Of a stretch of DNA of 33,095 nucleotides, positions 1 through 7,573 are shown piece by piece. This DNA is from JAAFIP01 sp043772355 (GTDB taxonomy: Bacteria > Pseudomonadota > Gammaproteobacteria > Burkholderiales > Burkholderiaceae_C). A program made the translations under genes and the position numbers. Within the stretch, counting starts at the first letter, position 1. Every line of letters begins with the position of its first letter. The notes under the pieces are model-generated. The model ran no database searches, was not told where the DNA came from, and saw nothing but the letters and a program-made list of their open reading frames with translations. Location: contig JAYVGI010000125.1 in the NCBI GenBank assembly GCA_043772355.1, forward strand, positions 1 to 33,095, in the 5' to 3' direction.

Positions 1-315
1 GCGCTGGAACTCATGCACCAGATCATCGCCGCGCGCTACCCGTCTGACCAGTGGAACATCTACGGCGCGCAGGCCTCGGACGGCGATAACTGGCACCAAG
101 ACTCGGCCAAGTGCCGCGCCCTGCTGAGCGACAAGCTGCTGCCGCTGTCGCGCTACTACGCCTATGTGCAGGTGGCAGAGGAAGACCAAAACCTGTGGCA
201 TGAATATACCCAGGTGCTGGAGACTCACAGCAATTTTGCGATGCAGAAAATTGCCACGTCTGCGGATATCTACCCCGTGTTTCGGGAGTTGTTCAAGAAA
301 GCAGGTGCGACATGA
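1..315 (+). CDS. yeaH: YeaH/YhbH family protein (DUF444), C-terminal 104 residues
   Basis: The window opens inside this gene: the frame is open from base 1 and ends at a TGA at 313-315, so the N-terminal part lies upstream. The visible residues (phrases such as IIAARYPSDQWNIYGAQASDGD and YYAYVQV) match the C-terminal end of the YeaH/YhbH (DUF444) family, which has a von Willebrand-A-like fold. In enterobacteria yeaH is cotranscribed with the kinase gene yeaG and linked to stress and nutrient-limitation responses; its biochemical function is not settled. The stop overlaps the next start as ATGA, so translation of the SpoVR gene is probably coupled to it. A yeaG/prkA-like kinase gene would be expected just upstream, outside the window (family knowledge, not seen). 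Confidence 0.85.
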   Translation, partial: ALELMHQIIAARYPSDQWNIYGAQASDGDNWHQDSAKCRALLSDKLLPLSRYYAYVQVAEEDQNLWHEYTQVLETHSNFAMQKIATSADIYPVFRELFKKAGAT

Positions 316-1841
316 GTGCCCTTCCCGTTACTGCTGATCACGCCACCCACCAGCCGCTGCCCTGCCCGTCAGACTGGTCGTTTGAGCTGATAGAGGCCTA
401 CCATCAAGCGATAGAGCGCACTGCCCAGCGCTTTGGCCTGGACACCTACCCTGTGCAACTGGAGATCATCACGGCAGGGCAAATGATTGACGCCTATGCA
501 TCGGTGGGCATGCCGGTGAACTACCGGCATTGGTCGTTTGGCAAAGAGTTCATCAACACCGAGAAAAACTACCGGCGCGGCAATATGGGCCTGGCCTATG
601 AGATCGTCATCAACTCGGACCCCTGCATCGCTTACTTGATGGAAGAAAACACCATGCCCATGCAGGCGTTGGTGATAGCGCATGCCTGCTACGGCCACAA
701 CTCGTTCTTCAAAGGCAACTACCTGTTTCGCATGTGGACAGATGCCAGCTCCATCATCGACTATCTGGTGTACAGCAAGGCCTATATCGCCGACTGCGAG
801 GAACGCCACGGCCTGGACGCGGTGGAAACCTTGCTTGACTCCTGCCACGCGCTGATGAACTATGGTGTGGACCGCTACCGTCGCTCGCAAAAGCTGTCTC
901 TGGCGCAAGAAGAGACGCAGCGCAAAGAGCGCGAGGCCTACCTGCAGCAGCAGGTGAACGACCTGTGGCGCACGGTGCCCAAAGGGGCCGAGAAAGAGGC
1001 CGAACCCAAGAGCCGCCGTTTTCCGCCCGAGCCGCAGGAAAACATCCTCTACTTTATTGAAAAAAATGCGCCTCTGCTAGAGCCTTGGCAGCGTGAGGTG
1101 GTGCGCATTGTGCGCAAGATTGCGCAGTATTTTTACCCGCAGCGCCAAACCCAGGTCATGAACGAAGGCTGGGCTACGTTTTGGCACTACACCCTGCTCA
1201 ACACCCTGTATGACGACGGCCTGCTGACCGATGGCTTTATGGTGGAGGTACTGCGCTCGCACACCAACGTGGTTCACCAGTTGCCTGTCACGCACCCGGG
1301 CTACAGCGGCATTAACCCGTATGCGCTGGGCTTTGCGATGTTTACCGACATCAAGCGAATCTGCCAAAGCCCCAGCGCCGAAGACCTGCATTGGTTTCCA
1401 GAAATCGCCAACACCGACTGGCGCCAAACGCTGGACTACGCCATGCGGCACTACCGCGACGAGAGTTTTATAGGGCAGTACCTATCGCCCCGTCTGATGC
1501 GCGAGATGCGCCTGTTCTCTTTGGTAGACGACGCAGCGCAAAACGAGCTGGAGGTCTCCCACATCCACGACGAGGCGGGCTACCGCCATGTACGCGACGT
1601 GCTCTCACGCCAGCACGACCTGAGCTACCGTGAGCCCAACATACAGGTGTGGAACGTAGACGTACGCGGCGACCGCGCCCTGACCTTGCGCCACACCCAG
1701 CACAGCGGCAGACCGCTGAACGACGCAGCGCAAGAGGTGGTCAAGCACGTCGCCCGCCTGTGGGGTTTTCAGGTGCAGCTGGAAAGTGTAGACACCCACG
1801 GCAAAGTGCTGCAGCACTGGGATGCCATGCCAAACAAATAA
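312..1841 (+). CDS. ycgB: SpoVR family protein (YcgB-like)
   Basis: This 509-residue protein has the usual SpoVR/YcgB length. Conserved family stretches are visible: HWSFGK near residues 74-79, HACYGHNSFFKGN near 124-136, and NEGWATFWHYTLLNTLYDDG from about residue 284. It is probably cytoplasmic, with no signal peptide or membrane segment. In Bacillus the family founder affects spore cortex formation. In non-sporulating proteobacteria it travels with yeaG and yeaH and appears in stationary-phase and stress regulons; no enzyme activity is established. The start at 312 overlaps the yeaH stop by four bases, which fixes the start and indicates one operon. A dyad repeat follows about 40 bases after the stop and may end the transcript. 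The name is firm; the function is unknown. Confidence 0.9.
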   Translation: MSALPVTADHATHQPLPCPSDWSFELIEAYHQAIERTAQRFGLDTYPVQLEIITAGQMIDAYASVGMPVNYRHWSFGKEFINTEKNYRRGNMGLAYEIVINSDPCIAYLMEENTMPMQALVIAHACYGHNSFFKGNYLFRMWTDASSIIDYLVYSKAYIADCEERHGLDAVETLLDSCHALMNYGVDRYRRSQKLSLAQEETQRKEREAYLQQQVNDLWRTVPKGAEKEAEPKSRRFPPEPQENILYFIEKNAPLLEPWQREVVRIVRKIAQYFYPQRQTQVMNEGWATFWHYTLLNTLYDDGLLTDGFMVEVLRSHTNVVHQLPVTHPGYSGINPYALGFAMFTDIKRICQSPSAEDLHWFPEIANTDWRQTLDYAMRHYRDESFIGQYLSPRLMREMRLFSLVDDAAQNELEVSHIHDEAGYRHVRDVLSRQHDLSYREPNIQVWNVDVRGDRALTLRHTQHSGRPLNDAAQEVVKHVARLWGFQVQLESVDTHGKVLQHWDAMPNK

Positions 1842-1884
1842 TTTTTCATAGCTCATCCTGCAGATTAATGCATGTCAATTAATT

Positions 1885-1944
1885 CCGTTCGGGCTGAGCT
1901 TGTCGAAGCCTTTGCGAACCCTTCGACACGCTCAGGGTGAACGG
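1885..1944. repeat. Imperfect 26-bp inverted repeat between convergent genes
   Basis: The arms 1885-1910 (begins CCGTTCGGGCTGAGC) and 1919-1944 (ends CTCAGGGTGAACGG) are near reverse complements separated by eight bases. The element sits in the gap between the convergent ycgB and SDR genes. The core TGAGC...GTCGAAG belongs to a dispersed repeat that I recognise from many proteobacterial intergenic regions. It can fold in either transcript, so it may act as a bidirectional terminator. There is no following T-tract. Confidence 0.6.
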
Positions 1945-1989
1945 TGAGTGGGTAGTTTTAGGATCAGCCACGGGATGCAAGGTCAAAAA

Positions 1990-2901
1990 TCAATCAGCGC
2001 GCAAGGCCTTGCGCAGCTCCACGCCAATCTCTGGCTTGTGCGCAAACGGATCCGTCGGGTTGCGCTGCTGCATGATGTCTTCCAGCCGGGCCTGCACTGA
2101 GCCGATGGACTTGGGGTGGCTGTAGATGTAGAACTGGCCTGCCTGCACAGCATCAAACACCTTTTGCGCCACATCGGCCGCGCTGACCTTGCCGCTGCCT
2201 ACCGCCTTGTCGCTCATGGCTTGCCCTATCAGTTGGCTCTTGGTCGGCTTGACCCCGCTTTGCTTGAACTCGTCGGGGCGGTTGCGGTGGCTTTGGCTGA
2301 TGCCGGTGGGTACGAAGAAGGGGCACAGGACGGACGCGCTGATCTGGTCGGTGACCAGTTTGAGGTCTTGGTACAGGGTCTCGCTGAGTGACACTACGGC
2401 GTGTTTGCTCACGTTGTACACGCCCATGTTGGGAGCGTTGAGCAACCCGGCCATGCTGGCGGTGTTGACGATGTGGCCTTGGTAGGCGGGGTCATTTTTG
2501 GCGGCATCGAGCATCATGGGAGTGAATACGCGCACGCCGTGGGCCACGCCCATGACGTTCACGCCAATCACCCACTCCCAGTCTTTAAGCGTGTTTTCCC
2601 AGATCAAGCCCCCTGCCCCGATGCCCGCGTTGTTAAATACGAAATGCGGTGCCCCAAAGCGCTTGAATACGGCTGCCCCCATGGCTTCGACCTCGGCAGC
2701 CTTGGAAATGTCGAGTTTGAAGGGCAGCACCTGCGCGCCCATGGCGGTGACTTCAGCGGTGGCTTTGTCCAGTGCGTCTTGCTGTACATCGGCCAGTACC
2801 AGGTTCATGCCCAGCTTGGCGCCTATGCGCGCGCACTCCAGGCCAAAGCCCGAGCCTGCGCCTGTGAGAACGGCGGTTTTGTTTTTGAAATCGGTGATCA
2901 T
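1990..2901 (-). CDS. SDR family NAD(P)-dependent oxidoreductase
   Basis: This is a 303-residue classical short-chain dehydrogenase. Visible features are the cofactor motif TGAGSGFG (residues 13-20), NNAG (90-93), the catalytic Ser near 149 (NTASMAG) and YNVSK with Tyr162 and Lys166. Asp38 after the second beta strand (LADVQ) favours NAD(H) over NADP(H) by the usual rule. The protein is about 40-50 residues longer than minimal SDRs, the extra length being C-terminal. The start overlaps the stop of the upstream GST-like gene as ATGA (2898-2901), so the two are translationally coupled. The substrate is unknown; the neighbouring desaturase, reductase and thioesterase suggest a lipid or xenobiotic alcohol or ketone. 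It could equally be annotated as an SDR of fatty-acid type. Confidence 0.88.
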   Translation of the reverse strand: MITDFKNKTAVLTGAGSGFGLECARIGAKLGMNLVLADVQQDALDKATAEVTAMGAQVLPFKLDISKAAEVEAMGAAVFKRFGAPHFVFNNAGIGAGGLIWENTLKDWEWVIGVNVMGVAHGVRVFTPMMLDAAKNDPAYQGHIVNTASMAGLLNAPNMGVYNVSKHAVVSLSETLYQDLKLVTDQISASVLCPFFVPTGISQSHRNRPDEFKQSGVKPTKSQLIGQAMSDKAVGSGKVSAADVAQKVFDAVQAGQFYIYSHPKSIGSVQARLEDIMQQRNPTDPFAHKPEIGVELRKALRAD

Positions 2902-3842
2902 GCTTCTACTTTCTTTAATATAAATCCAATGCGTGGGAAGTGCACATGCACCATGCCAGCGCGCGCGTCTTGGCGGCGCAGGGTGTAGCGGGTGCGTGTG
3001 GCGGCGACCAGTTCACCTCGCGTTTCTTCCAGGCCAAAGCTCTCGGCCTTGATGATGACCTGGCTGCCCAACGGGATGCCGTGATCGTCTTGAAAGACTT
3101 CATTTTTTACATCAAACAAGTGGTTGGAGCCCTGAAATGATGCGCAAGCAGCTATCGATTCAGCAGCATTACTCTTGACGATGTTGCCGTGATCCATGGC
3201 CTTGATGCGGTCCATCCAGGCCAGCACGGCGGGCGTGGCATCCAAAATACCCGCCAACGCGGGGATATTGCGGGTGAACCAAAGCGGGTGGTAGATGGAA
3301 AAATCTGCCACACAGGGCTGCTCGCCCAACACAAAAGGCTGCTCTTCCACCATGGTTGCAATGCGGCGCAAATAGCTTTTGTAGGCAGGCGTAGCATCCG
3401 CCGGGTGCATGCGCGGCGCGCCCCCACGCATAGCGGCGCGGTCGGCCACCAGGGTGGCGGCAGCATCGGGGTTGGCGGCAAAAATGTGCGCTGCCCCCGC
3501 TGGCGAAAAGTTGTAAGCCATGGCCACCCAAAACAAGGTGCTGTCAGCCCACTGGGCTACCGTGCGCGCTGCGCCCTTGATACCTTGCGGGTACAGCGTT
3601 TTGTCCGGGCTGATGTGCTCCAGCACGTCGCAAATCAACGCGGTGTCACAAATGATGTCGTTGCCTATTTGCAGTATCGGAATACGGCGGTAACCCCCCG
3701 TCAACGCCTGCATGTCTGGCTTAGGCATCACCATGGGCTGCATCACCGATTTCCAAGCGATGTTTTTGTAGCCGAAGATGGCACGCATCTTTTCGGCGAA
3801 GGGGGAGTTGGGGTAATGGTGGAAATAGATGTCTTGGGTCAT
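2898..3842 (-). CDS. Glutathione S-transferase family protein
   Basis: The protein has 314 residues. The N-terminus has the thioredoxin-like GST fold: YFHHYPNSPFAEKMR at residues 6-20 with Ser13 as the likely thiol-activating residue, then RRIPILQIGN with the cis-proline that contacts glutathione. A helical GST C-domain follows (ADFSIYHPLWFTRN), and then a tail of about 80 residues that is mostly beta-like and beyond normal GST length. The frame stays open further upstream to 4160, but I chose the ATG at 3840-3842 because AGGAGAC sits about six bases before it and the GST fold begins there. A C10 tract on the coding strand lies 19 bases upstream of the ATG, between the Shine-Dalgarno and the repeat element. 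The stop is coupled to the downstream SDR gene. The substrate is unknown. Confidence 0.85.
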   Translation of the reverse strand: MTQDIYFHHYPNSPFAEKMRAIFGYKNIAWKSVMQPMVMPKPDMQALTGGYRRIPILQIGNDIICDTALICDVLEHISPDKTLYPQGIKGAARTVAQWADSTLFWVAMAYNFSPAGAAHIFAANPDAAATLVADRAAMRGGAPRMHPADATPAYKSYLRRIATMVEEQPFVLGEQPCVADFSIYHPLWFTRNIPALAGILDATPAVLAWMDRIKAMDHGNIVKSNAAESIAACASFQGSNHLFDVKNEVFQDDHGIPLGSQVIIKAESFGLEETRGELVAATRTRYTLRRQDARAGMVHVHFPRIGFILKKVEA

Positions 3843-3861
3843 TTTTTGTCTCCTGTTATAA

Positions 3862-3871
3862 GGGGGGGGGG
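3862..3871. repeat. G10 homopolymer upstream of GST-like gene
   Basis: Ten consecutive G on the plus strand (C10 in the transcript of the minus-strand gene) lie between the inverted-repeat element and the ribosome binding site. Tracts of this length are prone to slippage. The matching end of the right repeat arm at 4082-4085 has only four C, so the left end appears to have expanded. Confidence 0.7.
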
Positions 3872-4085
3872 ATTTTTTGAACGCAGAGGGCGCGAAGGTT
3901 ACGCGAAGTGCGCAGAAAAGAAATACCAGAAAAATACAAAAATATTGAATTGCATTTTGAGTATTTGGATTGACTATGCGGTTTGATTGGAATCGAAATA
4001 TTTGAAAACTATTTTTTTGAATTTTTTGGTATTCTTTTGCGCTCCCTGCGAAACCTTCGCGCCCTCTGCGTTCAAAAAAATCCCC
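3868..4085. repeat. 218-bp element bounded by ~60-bp inverted repeats
   Basis: The left arm (about 3868-3927) contains GAACGCAGAGGGCGCGAAGG. The right arm (about 4026-4085) contains the reverse complement CCTTCGCGCCCTCTGCGTTC. The arms agree over roughly 60 bases with a few mismatches and an indel; between them lies about 95 bp of AT-rich sequence. The element fills most of the gap between the desaturase and the GST-like gene and has no ORF of its own. A related single-arm copy lies at 5289-5336. The structure resembles a miniature inverted-repeat element or a large REP-type pair. No target-site duplication is obvious. Confidence 0.75.
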
Positions 4086-4104
4086 GTATCTAAACCTACA
4101 TTCA

Positions 4105-5193
4105 TCAAACCACCCTAGCTCGCCTGGGCGCAAAGATGAGTTTGAACGTATCCAGCACATCCCTCACCTCAGCGCCTTGCAGCGCACCTTTTTCTTGCAG
4201 CAGCGCATGCAAACGCGGCAGGTGATAGTGCGGCACAGCGGGGTACAGGTGGTGCTCCAGGTGGTAGTTGACATGGTGCGGGAAGAACACGGCCCGAAAC
4301 AACCAATTGCTGAACTTGCCCGACGTGTTGTTGCTGCGCGCAGCGGTGAGAGGCGAGGACAAATCGGTCACCGCACCGTGTTCGCAGATAGCGCGAAGGC
4401 GCAGAATAGGTTGCAGCACGGTCACCAACGGCAGCATCCACAGCACGGCGTACATGGCCAGACCCTGCCAACCAGCTAGCGCTAACGCTATAAAAGGAGA
4501 AGTGATATGAAACCCCACCACCATCAATCGGTCTTTCCGCGCGCTGGCGCGCAGCTCGGGCGACGTGTCGTTCAGCGGGTTCACTTTGCCGCCGGTGTCT
4601 GCATTGATGGCGGGTGCGCCAAAAAAATAGGCGTAGGTTTTCCAGGCGTTCCAGCCCACCAAATCGAGCGTCAGCTTGCGCCACAAATACGCCTTGCCAC
4701 GCGGGTAGCCGCCGTGGATAGCCGTGTCAGGGTCTTGCGGGCCATACAGGTTGTTGTGGTGCAAGCGGTGCGTCACGCGGTAGGTGCACATACTCACCCC
4801 GCCCAGCATACCTATCAAGCGCCCCGCCGCATCGTTGGCCGTGCGGTTGGTAAACATACGGTAGTGCGCCGCCTCGTGCGACAAAATAAACAGGCCATGC
4901 AACGCAATGCCCATCGCCAGCACGCTCAGCAGCACCCACGGCGTAAACCAGTTCACCACGCCAAAAGCTATGGCAGCGCCAATCAACAGCAAGGTTTGCC
5001 CAATACCGACCAGCGAGCGCGTATTAGACAGGGTAGTAAGCGGTGCCAGCTCCTGCGCCGACAAAATCTTGCGCGCAGCAGCATTGCCTGAGCCTGCCAT
5101 GGGCTGTAACACCCGCAAGTCGTCTCGGAACTCTTCACCCTGCCTGTCTATAGGCAAGACAGTGGTACCTGAAGCTGAAGTAGATGCATTCAT
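4105..5193 (-). CDS. Membrane fatty acid desaturase
   Basis: This 362-residue protein carries the three histidine clusters of integral-membrane di-iron desaturases: HEAAH (106-110), HRLHHNN (from 142) and HLEHH (311-315), followed by LYPAVPHYHL. Hydrophobic stretches near 62-82, 86-105 and about 230-255 fit membrane spans that place the histidines at the cytoplasmic face. The family introduces a cis double bond into acyl chains or hydroxylates related lipids using O2 and an electron donor; which one applies here cannot be read from the sequence. GAAGAGAG about nine bases before the ATG at 5191-5193 supports the start. The roughly 60-residue hydrophilic N-terminus is longer than in minimal desaturases. 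It is transcribed towards the GST-like and SDR genes but is separated from them by the 218-bp repeat element. Confidence 0.9.
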   Translation of the reverse strand: MNASTSASGTTVLPIDRQGEEFRDDLRVLQPMAGSGNAAARKILSAQELAPLTTLSNTRSLVGIGQTLLLIGAAIAFGVVNWFTPWVLLSVLAMGIALHGLFILSHEAAHYRMFTNRTANDAAGRLIGMLGGVSMCTYRVTHRLHHNNLYGPQDPDTAIHGGYPRGKAYLWRKLTLDLVGWNAWKTYAYFFGAPAINADTGGKVNPLNDTSPELRASARKDRLMVVGFHITSPFIALALAGWQGLAMYAVLWMLPLVTVLQPILRLRAICEHGAVTDLSSPLTAARSNNTSGKFSNWLFRAVFFPHHVNYHLEHHLYPAVPHYHLPRLHALLQEKGALQGAEVRDVLDTFKLIFAPRRARVV

Positions 5194-5288
5194 AAAAAAA
5201 CTCTCTTCAAAACATCAAACTCGATGAGGTTTGGCATCAAATAAAAGCCATAAAATTCCAAGCAAGCCAGGAAAAATTACCGCTCAAA

Positions 5289-5336
5289 TTTGGTATTCCT
5301 TTTGCGCCCTTTGCGAAACTTTTGCGTCCTCTGCGT
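5289..5336. repeat. Third arm-like copy of the TTTGCG/CTCTGCGT repeat
   Basis: TTTGGTATTCCTTTTGCGCC followed by TTTGCGAAACTTTTGCGTCC and TCTGCGT matches, in the same orientation, the right arm of the 218-bp element at about 4026-4070. It lies alone between the curA-like gene and the desaturase, about 1.2 kb from the paired copy. Confidence 0.7.
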
Positions 5337-5338
5337 CC

Positions 5339-5380
5339 GGAAGTCCGCCTTCGGAAGTCCGCCTTCGGAAGTCCGTTTTC
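5339..5380. repeat. Three tandem 14-bp units
   Basis: GGAAGTCCGCCTTC occurs at 5339-5352 and 5353-5366, and a variant GGAAGTCCGTTTTC at 5367-5380, directly after the TTTGCG repeat. GAAG...CTTC within each unit gives small dyads. The 211-base gap 5194-5404 holds these repeats and no gene. Confidence 0.8.
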
Positions 5381-5404
5381 GGCCCTCCGGTCACGCTCAA
5401 CACA

Positions 5405-6418
5405 TTAAACCAACTTAAGCACCTGCTTACCAAAATTCTTCCCCTTCAGCAGCCCCAAAAATGCCTCCGGCGCCGCCTCAATCCCCTGCGCCACCGTCTC
5501 ACGCGGTTTGAACTTGCCGGTAGCAATCAGGCCGCCCAACTCTTTCAAAGCCTCTGGCCACACCTCCATGTGCTCGCTGACAATAAAGCCTTCAATCTTC
5601 AAACGACTCATCAAGATCAGCGCAGGCGCTGCCAGCGGCAAGGGCTTGCCATCGTAGCCCGCAATCATGCCGCACACCGCAATGCGGCCAAAGGCGTTCA
5701 TGCGCGCCAGCACCACATCCAAAATCCAGCCGCCCACGTTCTCAAAATAGCAATCTATGCCATTGGGCGCGGCTTCTTTGAGCGCGGCGTTCAAAGCCTT
5801 GCCGTCAGTATGCTCTTTGTAGTCGATGCAGGCATCAAAACCCAGCTCTTTCACAGCGTAGTCGCACTTGTCTTTACCGCCTGCAATGCCCACCACCCGG
5901 CAGCCGCGCGCCTTGGCCAGCACGCCCACGGCGCTGCCTACTGCGCCGCTGGCTGCCGTCACACACACGGTTTCGCCCGCTTTGGGTTGGCAGATTTTCA
6001 GTAATCCGTAATACGCCGTCACACCCGGCATGCCCACTGCGCCCAGGTAGTGGCTGAGCGGGATGTGCGTGGTATCTACCTTGCGCAGGGCACCCACGGC
6101 ATTGCCATCGACCACGCTGTACTGCTGCCAGCCGCCCATGCCCACCACTTTGTCGCCCACTGCAAACTTGGCGTTTTTAGACTCCACCACCTCGCCCGCA
6201 GTACCGCCACCCATCACCGCACCTACTTCTTGCGGTATGGCGTAGCTCTTGCTGTCGTTCATGCGCCCGCGCATGTAGGGGTCCAGGCTCATGTAGTGGT
6301 GGCGCACCAGCACTTGGCCGTCTTGCAAGGCTGGGGTATCGGTCTTCACCAGTTTAAAGTTGCTGGCTTGCGCCTCGGCAGCGGGGCGGTTGTCTAAAAG
6401 CCATTGTTGGTTGTGCAT
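5405..6418 (-). CDS. curA: NADP-dependent MDR oxidoreductase (CurA-like)
   Basis: This 337-residue protein belongs to the zinc-independent medium-chain reductases related to E. coli CurA (YncB) and leukotriene B4 12-hydroxydehydrogenases. The N-terminal GroES-like domain has LDPYMRGRM (45-53). The Rossmann domain carries AASGAVGS (155-162) in place of the usual GxGxxG. The zinc-ligand cysteines of alcohol dehydrogenases are absent. Family members reduce the C=C bond of alpha,beta-unsaturated ketones or aldehydes, including prostaglandin-like and curcumin-type compounds, with NADPH. AAGGA about six bases before the ATG supports the start. A short dyad, CTATTGGAATAG at 6466-6477, lies about 48 bases upstream. 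The symbol is by resemblance; the physiological substrate here is unknown. Confidence 0.85.
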   Translation of the reverse strand: MHNQQWLLDNRPAAEAQASNFKLVKTDTPALQDGQVLVRHHYMSLDPYMRGRMNDSKSYAIPQEVGAVMGGGTAGEVVESKNAKFAVGDKVVGMGGWQQYSVVDGNAVGALRKVDTTHIPLSHYLGAVGMPGVTAYYGLLKICQPKAGETVCVTAASGAVGSAVGVLAKARGCRVVGIAGGKDKCDYAVKELGFDACIDYKEHTDGKALNAALKEAAPNGIDCYFENVGGWILDVVLARMNAFGRIAVCGMIAGYDGKPLPLAAPALILMSRLKIEGFIVSEHMEVWPEALKELGGLIATGKFKPRETVAQGIEAAPEAFLGLLKGKNFGKQVLKLV

Positions 6419-6509
6419 AGTGCGTCCTTGGTTACTATCTATTCAGTAGCTGCTACCACAATATTCTATTGGAATAGCGGCGTATTTGGTTAATAAAATA
6501 CCTCTGATA

Positions 6510-6938
6510 TCAATCAGTGGCCGGAGGATTTAAATCATTCACTGTGGCCGCACCCGTAGGCAAGCGCCGCACGTATTTAAAGGTGCCTGTAGCGTGCGAA
6601 CACGCCCTGCCCTGCACGTCAAAAATCGTCGCCTCGGTAAACGCCATGCTGGAGGTGCGATGGATCAGCCGCCCCTTGGCCACCAGCGGCCCCACGGCGG
6701 GCTGCATGAAGCTGGTCTTCATCTCAATGGTGACGATGCCCATGGTCAGCTCCACACTGCGCGCCGCATGCGCCATCACCACGTCCATCAAGGTCATGCT
6801 GGCACCGCCGTGCGTCACGTTAAAACTGTTCAAGTGCTCAGGCAGCGCAGTGTAGTTAATCTGCGCCTCGCCGCCTTCAAACTTGACCAGTTCAAAACCG
6901 AGGTGCTCGACAAAAGGAATATGGACGCTAAATTTCAT
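6510..6938 (-). CDS. PaaI-type hotdog-fold thioesterase
   Basis: This 142-residue protein has the length and motifs of the PaaI/4HBT family: HGGASMTLMD at 43-52, with the helix residue Asp52 as probable catalytic acid, in the arrangement that normally contacts the thioester. The hotdog strands continue through IVTIEMKTSFMQPA. Such enzymes hydrolyse acyl- or aryl-CoA thioesters and relieve CoA sequestration. The start lies 12 bases downstream of the TOPRIM-like gene stop, with no clear Shine-Dalgarno, so translation may depend on readthrough from upstream genes. Before the ATPase pair arrived, this gene may have followed the SDR gene at 9042 directly (inference). The substrate is unknown; the acyl-CoA metabolism genes nearby are consistent with the role. 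Confidence 0.85.
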   Translation of the reverse strand: MKFSVHIPFVEHLGFELVKFEGGEAQINYTALPEHLNSFNVTHGGASMTLMDVVMAHAARSVELTMGIVTIEMKTSFMQPAVGPLVAKGRLIHRTSSMAFTEATIFDVQGRACSHATGTFKYVRRLPTGAATVNDLNPPATD

Positions 6939-6950
6939 ATTGCATTTTGG

Positions 6951-7568
6951 TTAAACTGATAGCGCTAGCTTGTTTAATACTGCTTTAAGTTCGCCTTCGA
7001 GGCGCATAAAGGATGGTAGTTTTCTCAGAGGTTCAATGGATGTCAATAACTCGGCAACTCGGGTTCGGTATTCCTCTGGTCGAAATCGACGGCGTCTCCT
7101 GCTATTCAAGTTCACAGCGTTACTTAGAGCTGAATCAAGAAGTGCTTTCGCGTCGCACGATTCAACTTTACTCAGATTGGGTAAACCTAGCTGAACAGTT
7201 AAGTCATTGCTTCCAACCGACCTACGGATAGCATCTGGATCAACTAATAGCCAAGCCTCTGTCATCCGAACTGGCACAATTGAAACCAAATGTTGGCTAT
7301 CAAGCCTAGGCCGACTGGCATTGATTTCTGCATAGCGTAAATCTGATGCCTGATTTTCAGCATCGCGGTGAACAAAGATGATATCGCAGGGGTACTTCGT
7401 AACAGCTTGCGCCACCCGTTCACTTAAGGACCCCTTCCCGGTGGCAGCAAACACGATGTCCGCAAATCCAGTATCTTGAGACAACTCGGAAAGTAATTTC
7501 TGCAAGATTGGAATTAGCATCCGATCAGATGAGCCATCAGCAACTAACACAGAATGAATAACTGACAT
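6951..7568 (-). CDS. TOPRIM-like DUF4276/RloB-type protein, partner of AAA ATPase
   Basis: This 205-residue protein begins with a strand and acidic turn, SVLVADGSSD (residues 6-15), where TOPRIM-like nuclease or primase folds carry their first acid. FVHRDAE follows (65-71) at the place of the DxD motif, then TEAWLLVD (103-110), which I recognise from the DUF4276 and RloB-type families that accompany AAA ATPases. The first acid is Asp rather than the usual Glu. An arginine-rich patch (RRRRRF) lies near residues 157-162. The start is five bases after the ATPase stop, so the two form one operon and probably one complex. By analogy with PARIS (AriA/AriB) and other ATPase/TOPRIM pairs, it may be the effector released when the ATPase senses phage. 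The family name is probable; the defence role is inferred. Confidence 0.65.
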   Translation of the reverse strand: MSVIHSVLVADGSSDRMLIPILQKLLSELSQDTGFADIVFAATGKGSLSERVAQAVTKYPCDIIFVHRDAENQASDLRYAEINASRPRLDSQHLVSIVPVRMTEAWLLVDPDAIRRSVGSNDLTVQLGLPNLSKVESCDAKALLDSALSNAVNLNSRRRRRFRPEEYRTRVAELLTSIEPLRKLPSFMRLEGELKAVLNKLALSV

Positions 7569-7573
7569 TTGAG

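Noticed and set aside
3189..3986. Long open frame on the plus strand opposite the GST-like gene (265 codons)
   Set aside because: It is antisense to a well-supported GST fold, has no ribosome site or recognisable motif, and runs into the inverted-repeat element.
3843..4160. N-terminal extension of the GST-like protein upstream of 3842
   Set aside because: The extension translates repeat DNA. A strong ribosome site and the start of the GST fold place the real start at 3842.
5231..6004. Plus-strand open frame of 257 codons opposite the curA-like gene
   Set aside because: It is low in recognisable structure, begins in repeat DNA, and is explained as a shadow of the reductase codons in GC-rich sequence.
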